Source of the DNA: Halobacillus amylolyticus
Lineage (GTDB): Bacteria > Bacillota > Bacilli > Bacillales > Halobacillaceae
Assembly (NCBI RefSeq): GCF_022921115.1
Contig: NZ_CP095075.1
Coordinates: forward strand, 2,864,001 to 2,928,000
DNA length: 64,000 nt
Direction of reading: 5' to 3'
Shown: in pieces, positions 1 through 8,412 of the stretch
Layout: each line of letters begins with the position of its first letter
How positions within the stretch are numbered: the stretch's first letter is position 1
Position numbers and translations under genes: made by a program
The notes under the pieces: generated by a model
Told to the model about the DNA's origin: nothing
What the model saw: only the letters and a program-made list of their open reading frames with translations
The model's database searches: none

Positions 1-1
1 G

Positions 2-1078
2 ATTTCCAACGCTGCTGCGGGGTTCATTACAACCCTGCCACTCCTGTCGTTTGCCGTTTTCTCCTTGCTTGCCCCTAAGCTGGGTTACCGATTCGGATAT
101 GAACGAATGGTTTTTATTGGCTTATTGACATTAATAACGGGAATCGTTATCAGGTTTATCTCACTGACATTCACATTGTTTGCAGGAACTGCTTTAATTG
201 GGATCGGGATTGCTATCTCAAATGTGTTGCTGCCTGGTATTGTGAAAGGGAAATATCCTCAAAAGGTTGGGTTGATGACAGCTGTTTATACAACATGTAT
301 GTCCGTGTTTTCAGCAATAGGAACTGGACTAAGTATTCCCTTAGCCAAAAATTTAGGTCTAGGCTGGGAAAAAACATTATTATGTTGGGCTTCGTTAGCC
401 TTGTTAGCAGCAGTTGCATGGCTGCCCCAACTACGCAAACCATCGAAATTTAATGACGTGAAAACATCTACATTACAAGGAAATTCAATATGGCGTTCCA
501 AAATCGCCTGGCAGGTGACCATTTTTATGGGGTTACAATCTTTTTTATTTTATTCCATGATTGCGTGGTTGCCTGAAATTCTTAATGGGCGGGGTCTAAG
601 CATCTCAACAGCAGGTTGGATGGTATCAATCATGCAGCTAACAGGTCTTCCAATAACCTTTCTTACTCCTGTCCTTGCTGCTCGCTTCCACAGTCAAAGA
701 GGGATTGTAGGTTTGATTGGTTTTCTTTATACTGCAGGGCTATTGGGAGTTCTGTCCGGTAGCAGCATTGGCGTGCTGACTGTCAGTGTCATGCTGATGG
801 GAATTGGCCAGGCAGCTTCGATTAGTTTAGCCCTAACGTTACTTGGGCTTCGGACTGCCAATGCCCAGCAAAGTGCTGCATTGTCAGGAATGTCTCAATC
901 AGTCGGGTATTCGCTTGCGGCGGTGGGCCCAGTATTGATCGGCATACTGCTGGATGTTACGGCATCCGTGACCGTACCGTTACTGTTGTTCATTGCCATT
1001 ATTATTGTGATGGTGACAGCAGGTCTTGGAGCAGGGAGGAATCAGACGGTTTTTAACGAGAATAGGGCTTACGATTAG
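2..1078 (+). CDS. MFS transporter, CynX/NimT-like (5' end outside window)
   Basis: Membrane carrier of the major facilitator superfamily. The reading frame is open from base 2, so the true start lies before the window; the first possible internal start (TTG at 65) is inside a membrane helix and is not the real one. The visible 358 residues hold about ten hydrophobic helices separated by short loops. The residues GIGIAISNVLLPGIVK resemble the cyanate/nitroimidazole transporter subgroup (CynX/YycB), which is known from the family; the substrate here is not shown by the sequence. The gene ends before an inverted repeat that may be its terminator, and the next gene lies on the other strand. Confident for MFS, moderate for the subgroup. 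Confidence 0.8.
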   Translation: MSNAAAGFITTLPLLSFAVFSLLAPKLGYRFGYERMVFIGLLTLITGIVIRFISLTFTLFAGTALIGIGIAISNVLLPGIVKGKYPQKVGLMTAVYTTCMSVFSAIGTGLSIPLAKNLGLGWEKTLLCWASLALLAAVAWLPQLRKPSKFNDVKTSTLQGNSIWRSKIAWQVTIFMGLQSFLFYSMIAWLPEILNGRGLSISTAGWMVSIMQLTGLPITFLTPVLAARFHSQRGIVGLIGFLYTAGLLGVLSGSSIGVLTVSVMLMGIGQAASISLALTLLGLRTANAQQSAALSGMSQSVGYSLAAVGPVLIGILLDVTASVTVPLLLFIAIIIVMVTAGLGAGRNQTVFNENRAYD

Positions 1079-1080
1079 TC

Positions 1081-1117
1081 AAAGCTTCAACGTAGCACTC
1101 TTGTGATATGAAGCTTT
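1081..1117 (+). terminator. Putative terminator after the MFS gene
   Basis: Perfect 9-bp inverted repeat AAAGCTTCA / TGAAGCTTT with a 19-nt loop, three bases after the stop codon. There is no long T run, so it may be a weak terminator or only a hairpin. Confidence 0.4.
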
Positions 1118-1241
1118 CCTTCCTGGCTCAACTACTGAATAGTAATGTAGCTAAAGGTACATAGAGCTACAAAATGATTTCACTATAAGAAGGTCTTAAG
1201 CGAACACTTGGGGGCGCTGTAATAAGGTGGATCTTTGAAAG

Positions 1242-2060
1242 TTACCCAATAAAGCCGGCCAGTTCATGATTAAATTTTTCCATCTCACAATAGAATAATC
1301 CATGACCACTATACATAAAAGGAACGAGTTCTGACCCCTTGATCCCTGCTTGCAGCGCTTCGGCAAGTGTGAAGGGGCAAATCTCATCATGTACACCATG
1401 GAAAATGCCAGTAGGTACATGAATCTTGGACATATCTTGCCATAACTCTTCATCACGGAGGGAAACCGCAGTCTTCGCTGTTGCATTTCCAGATGCCGTG
1501 AGTCCTAATCCCTGAAACCATTCTTTGAAGCTTTCTGTTATATTTTGATAGAAAAACATTTTCCCAAAGTTATGCAGCATTTCGGGGCGATCAGTATAGG
1601 TAGCCTTAATTAATTCATTTACTCTTTCCTTTGTAATAGTGGTTAGTCCATAAGGGTAACCTTGACGTTGGGTAAAGATGGGTGCTGCTGCTGCGATAAG
1701 GGCAAGTTTAAAAATCTTATGCCCCGCATGACGAGCCATATATCGAATGGCAATAGCTCCGCCCATAGAGTGCCCGGTAAGGGTGACATGTTCAAGCTTT
1801 AATGTGTCAATAACCGAACGAATATCATCTGCTAGACGATCATAAGAATATCCAGTCCAAGGATTATCCGATTTGCCGAATCCGCGTAAATCAACACCTA
1901 TGCAGCGATAACCTGCTTTTGGAAGTTGGTCGTACTGATACTCAAATACTCGATGGTTGAGGGGCCATCCGTGTATGAATAAGATTGGCTGGCCGTCTTC
2001 TGGGCCGTAGTCCTCTATATAAATATTCACATTATGTTCAACAGTAATGTAATATCCCAT
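1242..2060 (-). CDS. Alpha/beta-fold hydrolase
   Basis: Probable serine hydrolase of the alpha/beta superfamily, 272 residues, no signal peptide, so cytoplasmic. The oxyanion-loop motif HGWP is at residues 30-33, the nucleophile elbow GHSMGG at 96-101 (Ser98), and the later GVHDEICPF and SGHGLFY segments supply likely acid and histidine members of the triad. The overall pattern (a DLRGFGKSDNPW segment after the first strands) is that of the haloperoxidase/epoxide hydrolase/esterase group. A ribosome binding site GGGAGGG precedes the ATG. The substrate cannot be told. It is a single gene flanked by convergent and same-strand unrelated genes. Confidence 0.85.
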   Translation of the reverse strand: MGYYITVEHNVNIYIEDYGPEDGQPILFIHGWPLNHRVFEYQYDQLPKAGYRCIGVDLRGFGKSDNPWTGYSYDRLADDIRSVIDTLKLEHVTLTGHSMGGAIAIRYMARHAGHKIFKLALIAAAAPIFTQRQGYPYGLTTITKERVNELIKATYTDRPEMLHNFGKMFFYQNITESFKEWFQGLGLTASGNATAKTAVSLRDEELWQDMSKIHVPTGIFHGVHDEICPFTLAEALQAGIKGSELVPFMYSGHGLFYCEMEKFNHELAGFIG

Positions 2061-2279
2061 CTAAGCCCTCCCATATTATTATTCTTTCGGCACACTTTAC
2101 ACTTTATTAGCAGGTGTCGGATTTTATGAAAAAACCTCTAAATATAGCAATTGTCTATTGACCTTAGTGTGTAAAATATTAGTAGTGGTTATAAGGTATG
2201 TACCCATTTGAAAATGATTGTGACATGAATAAGACACCGTATCAAAAGTAATGAAGAAGGATGTTTTATTTCAGAAAAT

Positions 2280-2323
2280 AAAATGGTGATGGAAGTCAGT
2301 AGGAAGATTTCCATCACCATTTT
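2280..2323. terminator. Hairpin terminator, bidirectional type
   Basis: Perfect 15-bp inverted repeat (AAAATGGTGATGGAA with its complement) around a 14-nt loop, A-rich on one side and T-rich on the other. It lies between the amidase and hydrolase genes, both on the minus strand, and most likely ends the amidase transcript. Confidence 0.7.
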
Positions 2324-2411
2324 AATCAAGGCTTCTATGATAATCATATAGCAATCTGCTTAGATATTTTAGAGGGCCGGAAACAGCCATGCCCCTATAT
2401 ATCTTCAAAGA

Positions 2412-3317
2412 CTAATACTCCTCTATGCCCTTGACAATGCCCTTCGCTATTTGCTCGCGATAATCTTCGCTTTTTAACAACTCGGCATCCTCTTTATTCG
2501 AGACAAACCCAGTTTCTGCAAGAATCGCTGGCATATTAGTATGACGCAAAACAAAGTAATCTGCTTTAAACACCCCGCGGCTCAGGTTGCTAGTTTTAGA
2601 GATAACGTGTTCCTGGACTAAGTCTGCAAGGTTTCTTGCTTTTGAACCCCCTGCACTATAAAAGGTTTCAATACCTTTAGCACTGGAGTCATGGTACCCG
2701 TTGGCATGAATACTAATAAAAAGATCAGCCCCCCAGGTATTGGCTTGTTTTGCACGATTTTCAAGGGTAACAAAGGTATCATCTGTCCGCGTCATTAAAA
2801 TATCATAACCTTTTTCAAGTAGTTTAGACTCAACGCGCTTAGCAATGTTCAGAACGACGTCTTTTTCCTGAAGAGAGTTCCCGATGGCACCGGGATCTTT
2901 GCCTCCATGACCAGGGTCTAGAACAATGCGTTCGACGTCCTGAGTTTCGGTTTGATTAGGGTTTATCTCCCTGAATTCGTCTGTTTTTTTCACATCTTTC
3001 TCTTCTACTTGTTTTTCTTCCTCAATGCGATCCCAAGCAACTTCTGATAGAAAGGCTGTGCTCACAAACCCTAGTTCTCCTTGGTAAGTGATTTGCCCCC
3101 ACCCATTTCCAAGTTCAATATATTCCACTCGTTGCCCCGGTAAGAGACTTCCGATGACCTTAGCATTCAAACTAGGCGCTTGCCGTACATTTAAGGATGA
3201 CTGGGTGTCAACTTCGCCTGTTTGTGCGGCTTCAACTGGCTGGGCAATCGTCAGTGCAGATATAACGATTAGTACAAAAGAAAGAACCACCGTTATGAAA
3301 CGCGTTCTCATGTTCAT
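2412..3317 (-). CDS. N-acetylmuramoyl-L-alanine amidase with SH3 domain
   Basis: Secreted peptidoglycan hydrolase that cuts the bond between N-acetylmuramic acid and the stem peptide. It has 301 residues: a signal peptide (about 1-30, ending near VEAA), a bacterial SH3 domain (about 33-95, with LNVRQAPS and GWGQITYQGELGFV), an acidic linker (about 96-125), and an Amidase_3 domain to the end. Zinc and catalytic residues are visible in LDPGHGGKDPG (His), QEKD (Glu), SIHANGYHD (His) and ILAETGF (Glu). Domain order matches the CwlC/CwlD-like amidases of Bacillus. The start is set by the GGAGGAG site just before the ATG. Single-gene unit. Confidence 0.92.
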   Translation of the reverse strand: MNMRTRFITVVLSFVLIVISALTIAQPVEAAQTGEVDTQSSLNVRQAPSLNAKVIGSLLPGQRVEYIELGNGWGQITYQGELGFVSTAFLSEVAWDRIEEEKQVEEKDVKKTDEFREINPNQTETQDVERIVLDPGHGGKDPGAIGNSLQEKDVVLNIAKRVESKLLEKGYDILMTRTDDTFVTLENRAKQANTWGADLFISIHANGYHDSSAKGIETFYSAGGSKARNLADLVQEHVISKTSNLSRGVFKADYFVLRHTNMPAILAETGFVSNKEDAELLKSEDYREQIAKGIVKGIEEY

Positions 3318-3663
3318 AGATAACTCCTCCCGACTATTAAAAGTGAAAACTTTTATTCTATGAAAAACTGAATCATACTATTAATCTTGGTCAAGTTTTC
3401 AATGATCTATTCATCATAAGGCTGTTAAATCTAATCTAGGATTATATATGGTTAGCATTATTCAAAAGTTATGCTTCATGAGCAGTTTATCTCTGACTCA
3501 CTGGACAAATAAATATTATAGCTATTAATACTGAACAATGAATATTTATATAATGTAGTGAACCATGTTGTCACATGCCATAAGGAAAATATTTGACAAA
3601 AAAGTCTAAAAACCAAGCATTTTTTCATAATCTTTAGTAGAATAATAGATAGTTGAATAGGCG
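3318..3663. other. Intergenic stretch before the riboswitch
   Basis: AT-rich spacer between the divergent amidase gene and the cobalamin leader. It should hold the promoters for both. I see no gene, tRNA or convincing repeat in it. Confidence 0.5.
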
Positions 3664-3828
3664 AAGAAACAGGCGTGATGTGATTCATCACTTAATAGGG
3701 AAGTTGGTTCAAATCCAACGCGGTCCCGCCACTGTATTTGAGAGCAACCTGCACGATTCCACTGTGTGATAAACATGGGAAGGAGCAGGAAGCCATGACC
3801 ATAAGTCAGGAGACCTACCTGTTTTTCT
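3664..3828 (+). ncRNA. Cobalamin riboswitch
   Basis: Conserved features of the adenosylcobalamin aptamer are visible in order: a first stem arm with AAACAGGCG near 3667, the GCCACTG element at 3728-3734, an internal GGAGCAGGAAGCCATGACC segment, the B12-box core AAGTCAGGAGACC ending at 3815, and the closing stem arm ACCTGTTTTT. It stands upstream of a B12 uptake and salvage operon and is followed by a terminator hairpin, so binding of cobalamin should stop transcription of the operon. Boundaries are approximate. Confidence 0.95.
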
Positions 3829-3865
3829 CACCAATAACCTACGCGGATAGGAGGTGTATAGTAAA

Positions 3866-3944
3866 AAAGGAGGCTGCCTGCATGTACTTAAGCAGCATGC
3901 AAAATCCTTTGTGTACACATCTTCAATGCGAGATGTGTTTTTTT
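3866..3944 (+). terminator. Riboswitch expression platform with intrinsic terminator
   Basis: A strong hairpin ACACATCT / AGATGTGT (3915-3938) is followed by seven T residues and ends before the btuF start. Just upstream, AAAGGA...TCCTTT together with GCTGC...GCAGC can form an extended hairpin (3866-3910) that may take part in the switch. The terminator is seen directly; the antiterminator pairing is inference. Confidence 0.85.
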
Positions 3945-3981
3945 GTGCTCAAAAACTTTTTATTACAGGGGAGAGAGGAAC

Positions 3982-4971
3982 TTGAAACGACTATCGAATT
4001 ACATATTTATGCTTCTAATGACGATTGGATTGCTAGTAGGCTGTGCAAGCAATGAGGGATCGAGTCAACCAGAGGAAAACCAGAATGAGAAAGGTACTAA
4101 TTCAGAAGAAGCGCAAGGACAGGCATCGACTTATCCTCTGACTGTGGAGGATTCTACAGGGAACGAGGTTGTCCTAGAGGAAGACCCTGAAAGAATTGTA
4201 TCTCTTATTCCAAGTAATACAGAGATTGTGTTTGCCCTTGGTGCAGGGGAAGAGGTTGTAGGGGTCTCTGACAATGATAATTACCCTGAGCAGGTGAATG
4301 AGATTGATAAGGTTGGCGGGATGCAAATTAATACGGAGAAAGTTCTATCATTAAAGCCTGATCTCGTGCTTGCACACGGTTCAAGTGCTCATAATTTCCA
4401 GGCAGCGATTGATCAAATCAGAAATGCTGGGATTCCAGTTTATGTGGTTAAGAATGCTTCCGATTTTAAAGGCGTTTATGAAACGATTCAATCAGTTGGT
4501 AAATTGGTAGATGAGCAGGAAAAAGCCGAGAGCATCGTAACAGGGATGAAAGAGAAACTTAAAGGAATTAAAGAAAAAGCATCTGACATCAAAGATCCTA
4601 AAAGTGTATTTGTAGAAGTGTCTCCGGCTCCGGAAATTTATACAACTGGAACGGGTACATTCATGAATCAAATGCTCCAAGCGATCAACGCCGAGAATGC
4701 TGCTGCTGGCCAAGAAGGATGGGTGAAAATGAATGAAGAGGCTATTATTAACTTACAGCCAGATGTCATCATTACGACCTATGGCTATTACACAGAGAAA
4801 CCTGTAGAAAAAGTGCTTTCTAGAGAAGGTTGGGAAGAAGTACCCGCAATCGAAAAGAAACAGGTCTATGATGTTCACTCTGATCTTGTTACACGTGCGG
4901 GTCCGCGCTTGATTGAAGGGGTAGAGCGGTTGGCTGAAGCTGTTTATCCGGAAACGTTCGGTGATGAATAA
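3982..4971 (+). CDS. btuF: Cobalamin/cobinamide ABC transporter, substrate-binding lipoprotein
   Basis: Captures B12 or cobinamide outside the membrane and delivers it to the BtuC permease. The likely start is the TTG at 3982, spaced behind GGGGAGAGAGG; the next in-frame upstream start lies inside the terminator. From there the protein has 329 residues: an N-terminal lipoprotein signal with lipobox LVGC (Cys21), an acidic Glu/Asn/Ser-rich linker, then a periplasmic-binding fold starting at about residue 50 (RIVSLIPSNTEIVFALGAG, then VVGVSDNDNYP), typical of BtuF/FecB proteins. First gene of the riboswitch operon; its stop overlaps the btuC start. Confident. Confidence 0.92.
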   Translation: MKRLSNYIFMLLMTIGLLVGCASNEGSSQPEENQNEKGTNSEEAQGQASTYPLTVEDSTGNEVVLEEDPERIVSLIPSNTEIVFALGAGEEVVGVSDNDNYPEQVNEIDKVGGMQINTEKVLSLKPDLVLAHGSSAHNFQAAIDQIRNAGIPVYVVKNASDFKGVYETIQSVGKLVDEQEKAESIVTGMKEKLKGIKEKASDIKDPKSVFVEVSPAPEIYTTGTGTFMNQMLQAINAENAAAGQEGWVKMNEEAIINLQPDVIITTYGYYTEKPVEKVLSREGWEEVPAIEKKQVYDVHSDLVTRAGPRLIEGVERLAEAVYPETFGDE

Positions 4972-5988
4972 ACCAGTAGCTTATATAGGGAGCTTAATGA
5001 TTTTAGTGGGTGCATGGCTGGCAGGAGTAGCTGTTGGCAGTGTACCTATTCCGCTTCCTGTCATTATCGGAGCGATAGCAGAAACGATAAGTCCTTATCA
5101 GTCCAATGTTGATCCGATAAATATCAGTATTATTGTGGATGTCCGCTTGCCGCGCGTCGTATTAGCAGGGTTAGTGGGTGCGTCACTTGCAATAGCTGGA
5201 GCGTCTTTTCAGGGCTTGCTGCAAAATCCGTTAGCTGATCCTTATACATTAGGTGTGTCTTCAGGTGCGTCTGTCGGAGCAGTATTGGTTTTGTTTGTAG
5301 GATTTTCCCTCCCGGTTTTCTCTTCTTTCACACTTCCCATTGTCAGCATTTGTACTGCAGTTCTAACGCTGCTTTTCGTTATTGGGTTTGCACGTATGCT
5401 TGATCGTACACTTTCGATTGAAACTCTCATACTGACAGGGATCGTGATGGGGTCTTTTCTCGGATCGGTTATTTCTCTCATGATTGCGCTTACAGGAGAG
5501 GAGCTTCGCCAAATTGTCGGCTGGCTCCTTGGAAGTGTAGCGATGCGGGATGGAATCACGTGGGGCTGCTGCTCCCATTTTTTATTGTTGGTGTGCTGCT
5601 TCTTTTAACTCAAGGACAGGAATTAAATGCGATGTCGTTAGGCGAGGAACGGGCAAAGCAACTTGGTGTTCCTACCGAGAAAAGAAAAGCGCTGATCTTA
5701 TTAGCTGCTTCGATCTTAACTGGGGCGGCAGTTGCTGTGTCAGGGACAATCGGCTTCGTCGGTCTAGTCGTTCCTCATATTTGCCGAAGGATTTTTGGTA
5801 CAGACCACCGTCACCTTATTCCACTGTCTTTAATTAATGGAGCGACCTTCTTAATATTGGCGGACCTCGTATCACGAACGGTTATTGCCCCTGCTGAGTT
5901 ACCTATTGGGGTGATCACATCGCTCATAGGAGCACCGATTTTTGCTTTTATTCTTTACCAGCAGAGGAAAAAAGGGGCGAGTGTATGA
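4964..5988 (+). pseudogene. btuC: Cobalamin ABC transporter permease, interrupted by a frameshift
   Basis: Polytopic FecCD/BtuC-family permease. Residues 1 to about 196 are in one frame (conserved RLPRVVLAGLVGASLAIAGA and LLQNPLADPYTLGVSSGA), and the rest, from GLLLPFFIVG to the end, is in another (5560-5988, with GTIGFVGLVVPHICRRIFG). The break is at the GGG run 5547-5549: one extra G restores the usual AMRGW...PFFIVG reading. Both halves are well conserved, which suggests a very recent mutation or a base-calling error; if real, the permease is broken and the transporter cannot work. Start ATG 4964 (GTG 4961 is an alternative) overlaps the btuF stop; the stop overlaps the btuD ATG. Confidence 0.85.
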
Positions 5989-6869
5989 TTGAAGTAACCA
6001 ATATGACGGGTGGATATGAAACTAAGCCCATTGTTGATCATGTCGATTTTCAAGTCAATCGTGGTGAGTTCTTTGGTGTGGTTGGTCCTAACGGAAGTGG
6101 AAAAACAACCTTATTTAAGTTGATGAGTGGGATTCTTCCTCTATGGGAAGGGGAGGTGGTTATTGATCGGAAGCCCCTTGAACATTACCCTCGTAAACAA
6201 CTTGCTCGCAAGGTTGCGACATTGCCCCAGGTTCAGCAGAGCTTTTTTTCCTACAATGTCTATGAAACCGTGATGATGGGACGTTATGCATACCAATCGG
6301 GCTTTTTTAAGCAGCCGACCGAGCGGGATAAAGAAGTGGCTGAACAGGTATTAGAGCAAACGGGGCTGACAGATATGTATTCTCTCCCTCTCGACCACTT
6401 GAGTGGAGGAGAAAGGCAGCGTGTATATCTGGCCCAAGCCCTTGTTCAGGAACCGGATATTTTGCTGCTTGATGAGCCAACGAATTACCTTGATTTTAGT
6501 TATCAAAAACAGCTCCTTGATGAACTGAAACAGTTATCGCTGACAAATCATTTAACGGTGGTGTCGATTTTTCACGACTTAAATATAGCTAGCCTGTATT
6601 GTGATCGACTGTTACTGATCGACCAAGGGCAGATCACTCAGATAGGCAAGCCGGAAGAAGTGATGCAAAAGCCCTTACTTGAACGAGTCTATCATTCTTC
6701 TATCGATGTTCATGCTAATCCTACGTTATCAAGCCCTCAGATGAACTTGCTGCCGGATTATTTTTTAGACAAAACAAGGACTGCTATCAAACCTGAGCTT
6801 GTGGAAGCCACAGAGGAGAAGGTTTTAGTAAGAACCCCCAGCTGCTTAAAACCTTTTCATCAGCTGTGA
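5985..6869 (+). CDS. btuD: Cobalamin ABC transporter, ATP-binding protein
   Basis: ATPase that powers corrinoid import. 294 residues with Walker A GPNGSGKTT (34-42), the signature LSGGERQR (about 139), Walker B ILLLDEPTN and the switch His in SIFHDLNIA. About 40 residues follow the usual ATPase end. It starts with an ATGA overlap onto btuC behind AAAGGGGCGAG. In Bacillus relatives (YvrA type) BtuD is fused to CbiZ. Here the protein stops just where the CbiZ domain begins, and the next frame carries FSSAV directly upstream of the CbiZ start; a single extra A in the run 6848-6851 would rejoin them. The ATPase itself looks intact. Confidence 0.92.
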   Translation: MIEVTNMTGGYETKPIVDHVDFQVNRGEFFGVVGPNGSGKTTLFKLMSGILPLWEGEVVIDRKPLEHYPRKQLARKVATLPQVQQSFFSYNVYETVMMGRYAYQSGFFKQPTERDKEVAEQVLEQTGLTDMYSLPLDHLSGGERQRVYLAQALVQEPDILLLDEPTNYLDFSYQKQLLDELKQLSLTNHLTVVSIFHDLNIASLYCDRLLLIDQGQITQIGKPEEVMQKPLLERVYHSSIDVHANPTLSSPQMNLLPDYFLDKTRTAIKPELVEATEEKVLVRTPSCLKPFHQL

Positions 6870-7450
6870 TGGGAGGGGGATTTGGCTGGTATCGGAACTT
6901 TGTTAACTATCATGTTGATAAAAGCTTTAATTGTGATTCCCCTTCCCCATTCATGATAGAAAAATGTCAGCAGTGGGGGCTGGCTGAGCATGACACCTTA
7001 GCGATGATGACAGCAGCCCACCTACCGGATTATTCGGAACGATTTTTCCAGGGAGACGGTGTCTCTATCTTGATTTTAGTTACAGCTGGGTTAGGTAATG
7101 CAGTAGATGTTGTTCACGGGACTAAACGAGTAGCGGAGCATCAGCCTGGGACGGTTAATACATGGATTTTCGTTGATGGTCACCTCTCTGAGCAAGCATT
7201 TATTCAAGGAATTGTAACGGCGACGGAAGCGAAGACGCAAGCTTTTTCGAGATGTGAAATTAAAGATCCACTGACAAATACTGCAGCTACAGGAACGTCT
7301 ACAGACAGTATTATGATTGCGAGTACTCAAACAGGGATACAGCTAGAATATGCGGGGCCGATTACCTTTCTCGGGAGCAAGGTTGGGCAGATGGTTTATG
7401 AAGCTACGAAGGAAGCCATTAAACGCTATTTGGAAAGAATGAAGCCCTGA
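6866..7450 (+). CDS. cbiZ: Adenosylcobinamide amidohydrolase
   Basis: CbiZ removes the aminopropanol arm of (adenosyl)cobinamide, giving cobyric acid that CbiB can rebuild. The 194 residues show the family landmarks GGGFGWYRNFVN, TAGLGNAVD and TAATGTSTDSI. It starts at GTG 6866 or ATG 6869, overlapping the btuD stop. The CbiZ domain probably begins a few residues earlier, because the upstream codons in this frame still read FSSAV. It therefore looks like the second half of a split btuD-cbiZ fusion, translated by coupling or made after a frameshift. The role in salvage follows from the family and from its position next to the transporter. Confidence 0.9.
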   Translation: MMGGGFGWYRNFVNYHVDKSFNCDSPSPFMIEKCQQWGLAEHDTLAMMTAAHLPDYSERFFQGDGVSILILVTAGLGNAVDVVHGTKRVAEHQPGTVNTWIFVDGHLSEQAFIQGIVTATEAKTQAFSRCEIKDPLTNTAATGTSTDSIMIASTQTGIQLEYAGPITFLGSKVGQMVYEATKEAIKRYLERMKP

Positions 7451-8412
7451 TGATCGAGCATCTCATTGCCTTAACTGCAGCGCTTTTACTAGATTTATGG
7501 CTTGGGGATCCGCGTTGGCTCCCACATCCCGTCCGCATGATGGGAAGCGTGATTCATTTTCTTGAAAACAGATTGAATAAAGGGAGATTTCGCCGCTTCA
7601 AAGGGGTGACTATGGTTCTCATGGTCTGCAGTTTTGTTTTCGTGATTACATGGTCTGTTACTGCAATTAGCTATCACGTTCACATCTTGCTCGGTGTGGC
7701 CGTGGAGTGCTTTTTTATTTGGACGACGATCGCATTAAGGGGGTTGAAGGAAGCGTCGATGGACGTATATACACCGTTAATACAGTCTGACTATACTCAA
7801 GCACGCCATCATTTATCCATGATTGTTGGGAGGGATACCGACAATTTAGATGAACCTGAGGTGGCGAGAGGTGCGATTGAAACAGTTGCTGAAAATACAA
7901 GTGACGGCATTACAGCACCCCTTTTCTTCGCTTTTTTAGGCGGTGCGCCTCTGGCTATGCTTTATCGTGCCGTGAATACGTGTGACTCGATGGTCGGGTA
8001 CCGACATGAGCGATTCTACCATTTTGGCTGGGCTTCGGCTCGATTGGACGATGTGCTGAATTGGATTCCGGCCCGGCTGACATCGATGTTACTTTTATTA
8101 CTAGAGAAAACTCCTTTTCAAACGAAAAGAGAAGCGATTGCTTTATTATTCCATCATTCAAAGCGTCATCCGAGTCCTAATAGTGGCTGGGGTGAAGCAG
8201 CTTTTGCTATTTTAATGGGGATTCAGTTAGGTGGTGAAAATCGGTATTTCGGCGAAGTATCCACGCGTCCTACGATTGGGGTTCCCTATAAGGAGATCGG
8301 CGCTGAGCATATTAAAGCGGCCCATCACTTTATGGTAAGAGCTACAGTTTATATTATTTTATTGTTATGGATAGGAGGTGCAGTCATTGAAGTGGCCGTC
8401 ACATGGGGCTAA
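7450..8412 (+). CDS. cbiB: Adenosylcobinamide-phosphate synthase
   Basis: Joins cobyric acid to (R)-1-amino-2-propanol phosphate to make adenosylcobinamide phosphate. An integral membrane protein of 320 residues with the CbiB motifs LGDPRWLPHPVRMMG (19-33), ETVAENTSDGITAPLFFA and YRAVNTCDSMVGYRHERF, and a C-terminal hydrophobic helix. The ATG overlaps the cbiZ stop (TGATG) and its 3' end overlaps cobD. It acts after CbiZ and CobQ and uses the product of CobD. Full length for the family. Confidence 0.95.
   Translation: MIEHLIALTAALLLDLWLGDPRWLPHPVRMMGSVIHFLENRLNKGRFRRFKGVTMVLMVCSFVFVITWSVTAISYHVHILLGVAVECFFIWTTIALRGLKEASMDVYTPLIQSDYTQARHHLSMIVGRDTDNLDEPEVARGAIETVAENTSDGITAPLFFAFLGGAPLAMLYRAVNTCDSMVGYRHERFYHFGWASARLDDVLNWIPARLTSMLLLLLEKTPFQTKREAIALLFHHSKRHPSPNSGWGEAAFAILMGIQLGGENRYFGEVSTRPTIGVPYKEIGAEHIKAAHHFMVRATVYIILLLWIGGAVIEVAVTWG

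Noticed and set aside
2205-2230. Fur-box-like sequence GAAAATGATTGTGAC
   Set aside because: Only one half-site resembles the consensus and no iron gene is next to it.
3943-3945. Upstream TTG start for btuF
   Set aside because: It lies inside the riboswitch terminator T run and has no binding site; TTG 3982 has GGGGAGAGAGG and gives a normal lipoprotein signal.
6845-6860. Programmed -1 frameshift site joining btuD and cbiZ
   Set aside because: CTTAAAA and CCTTTTC do not make a proper X-XXY-YYZ heptamer; a lost base in the A run or simple translational coupling explains the layout better.
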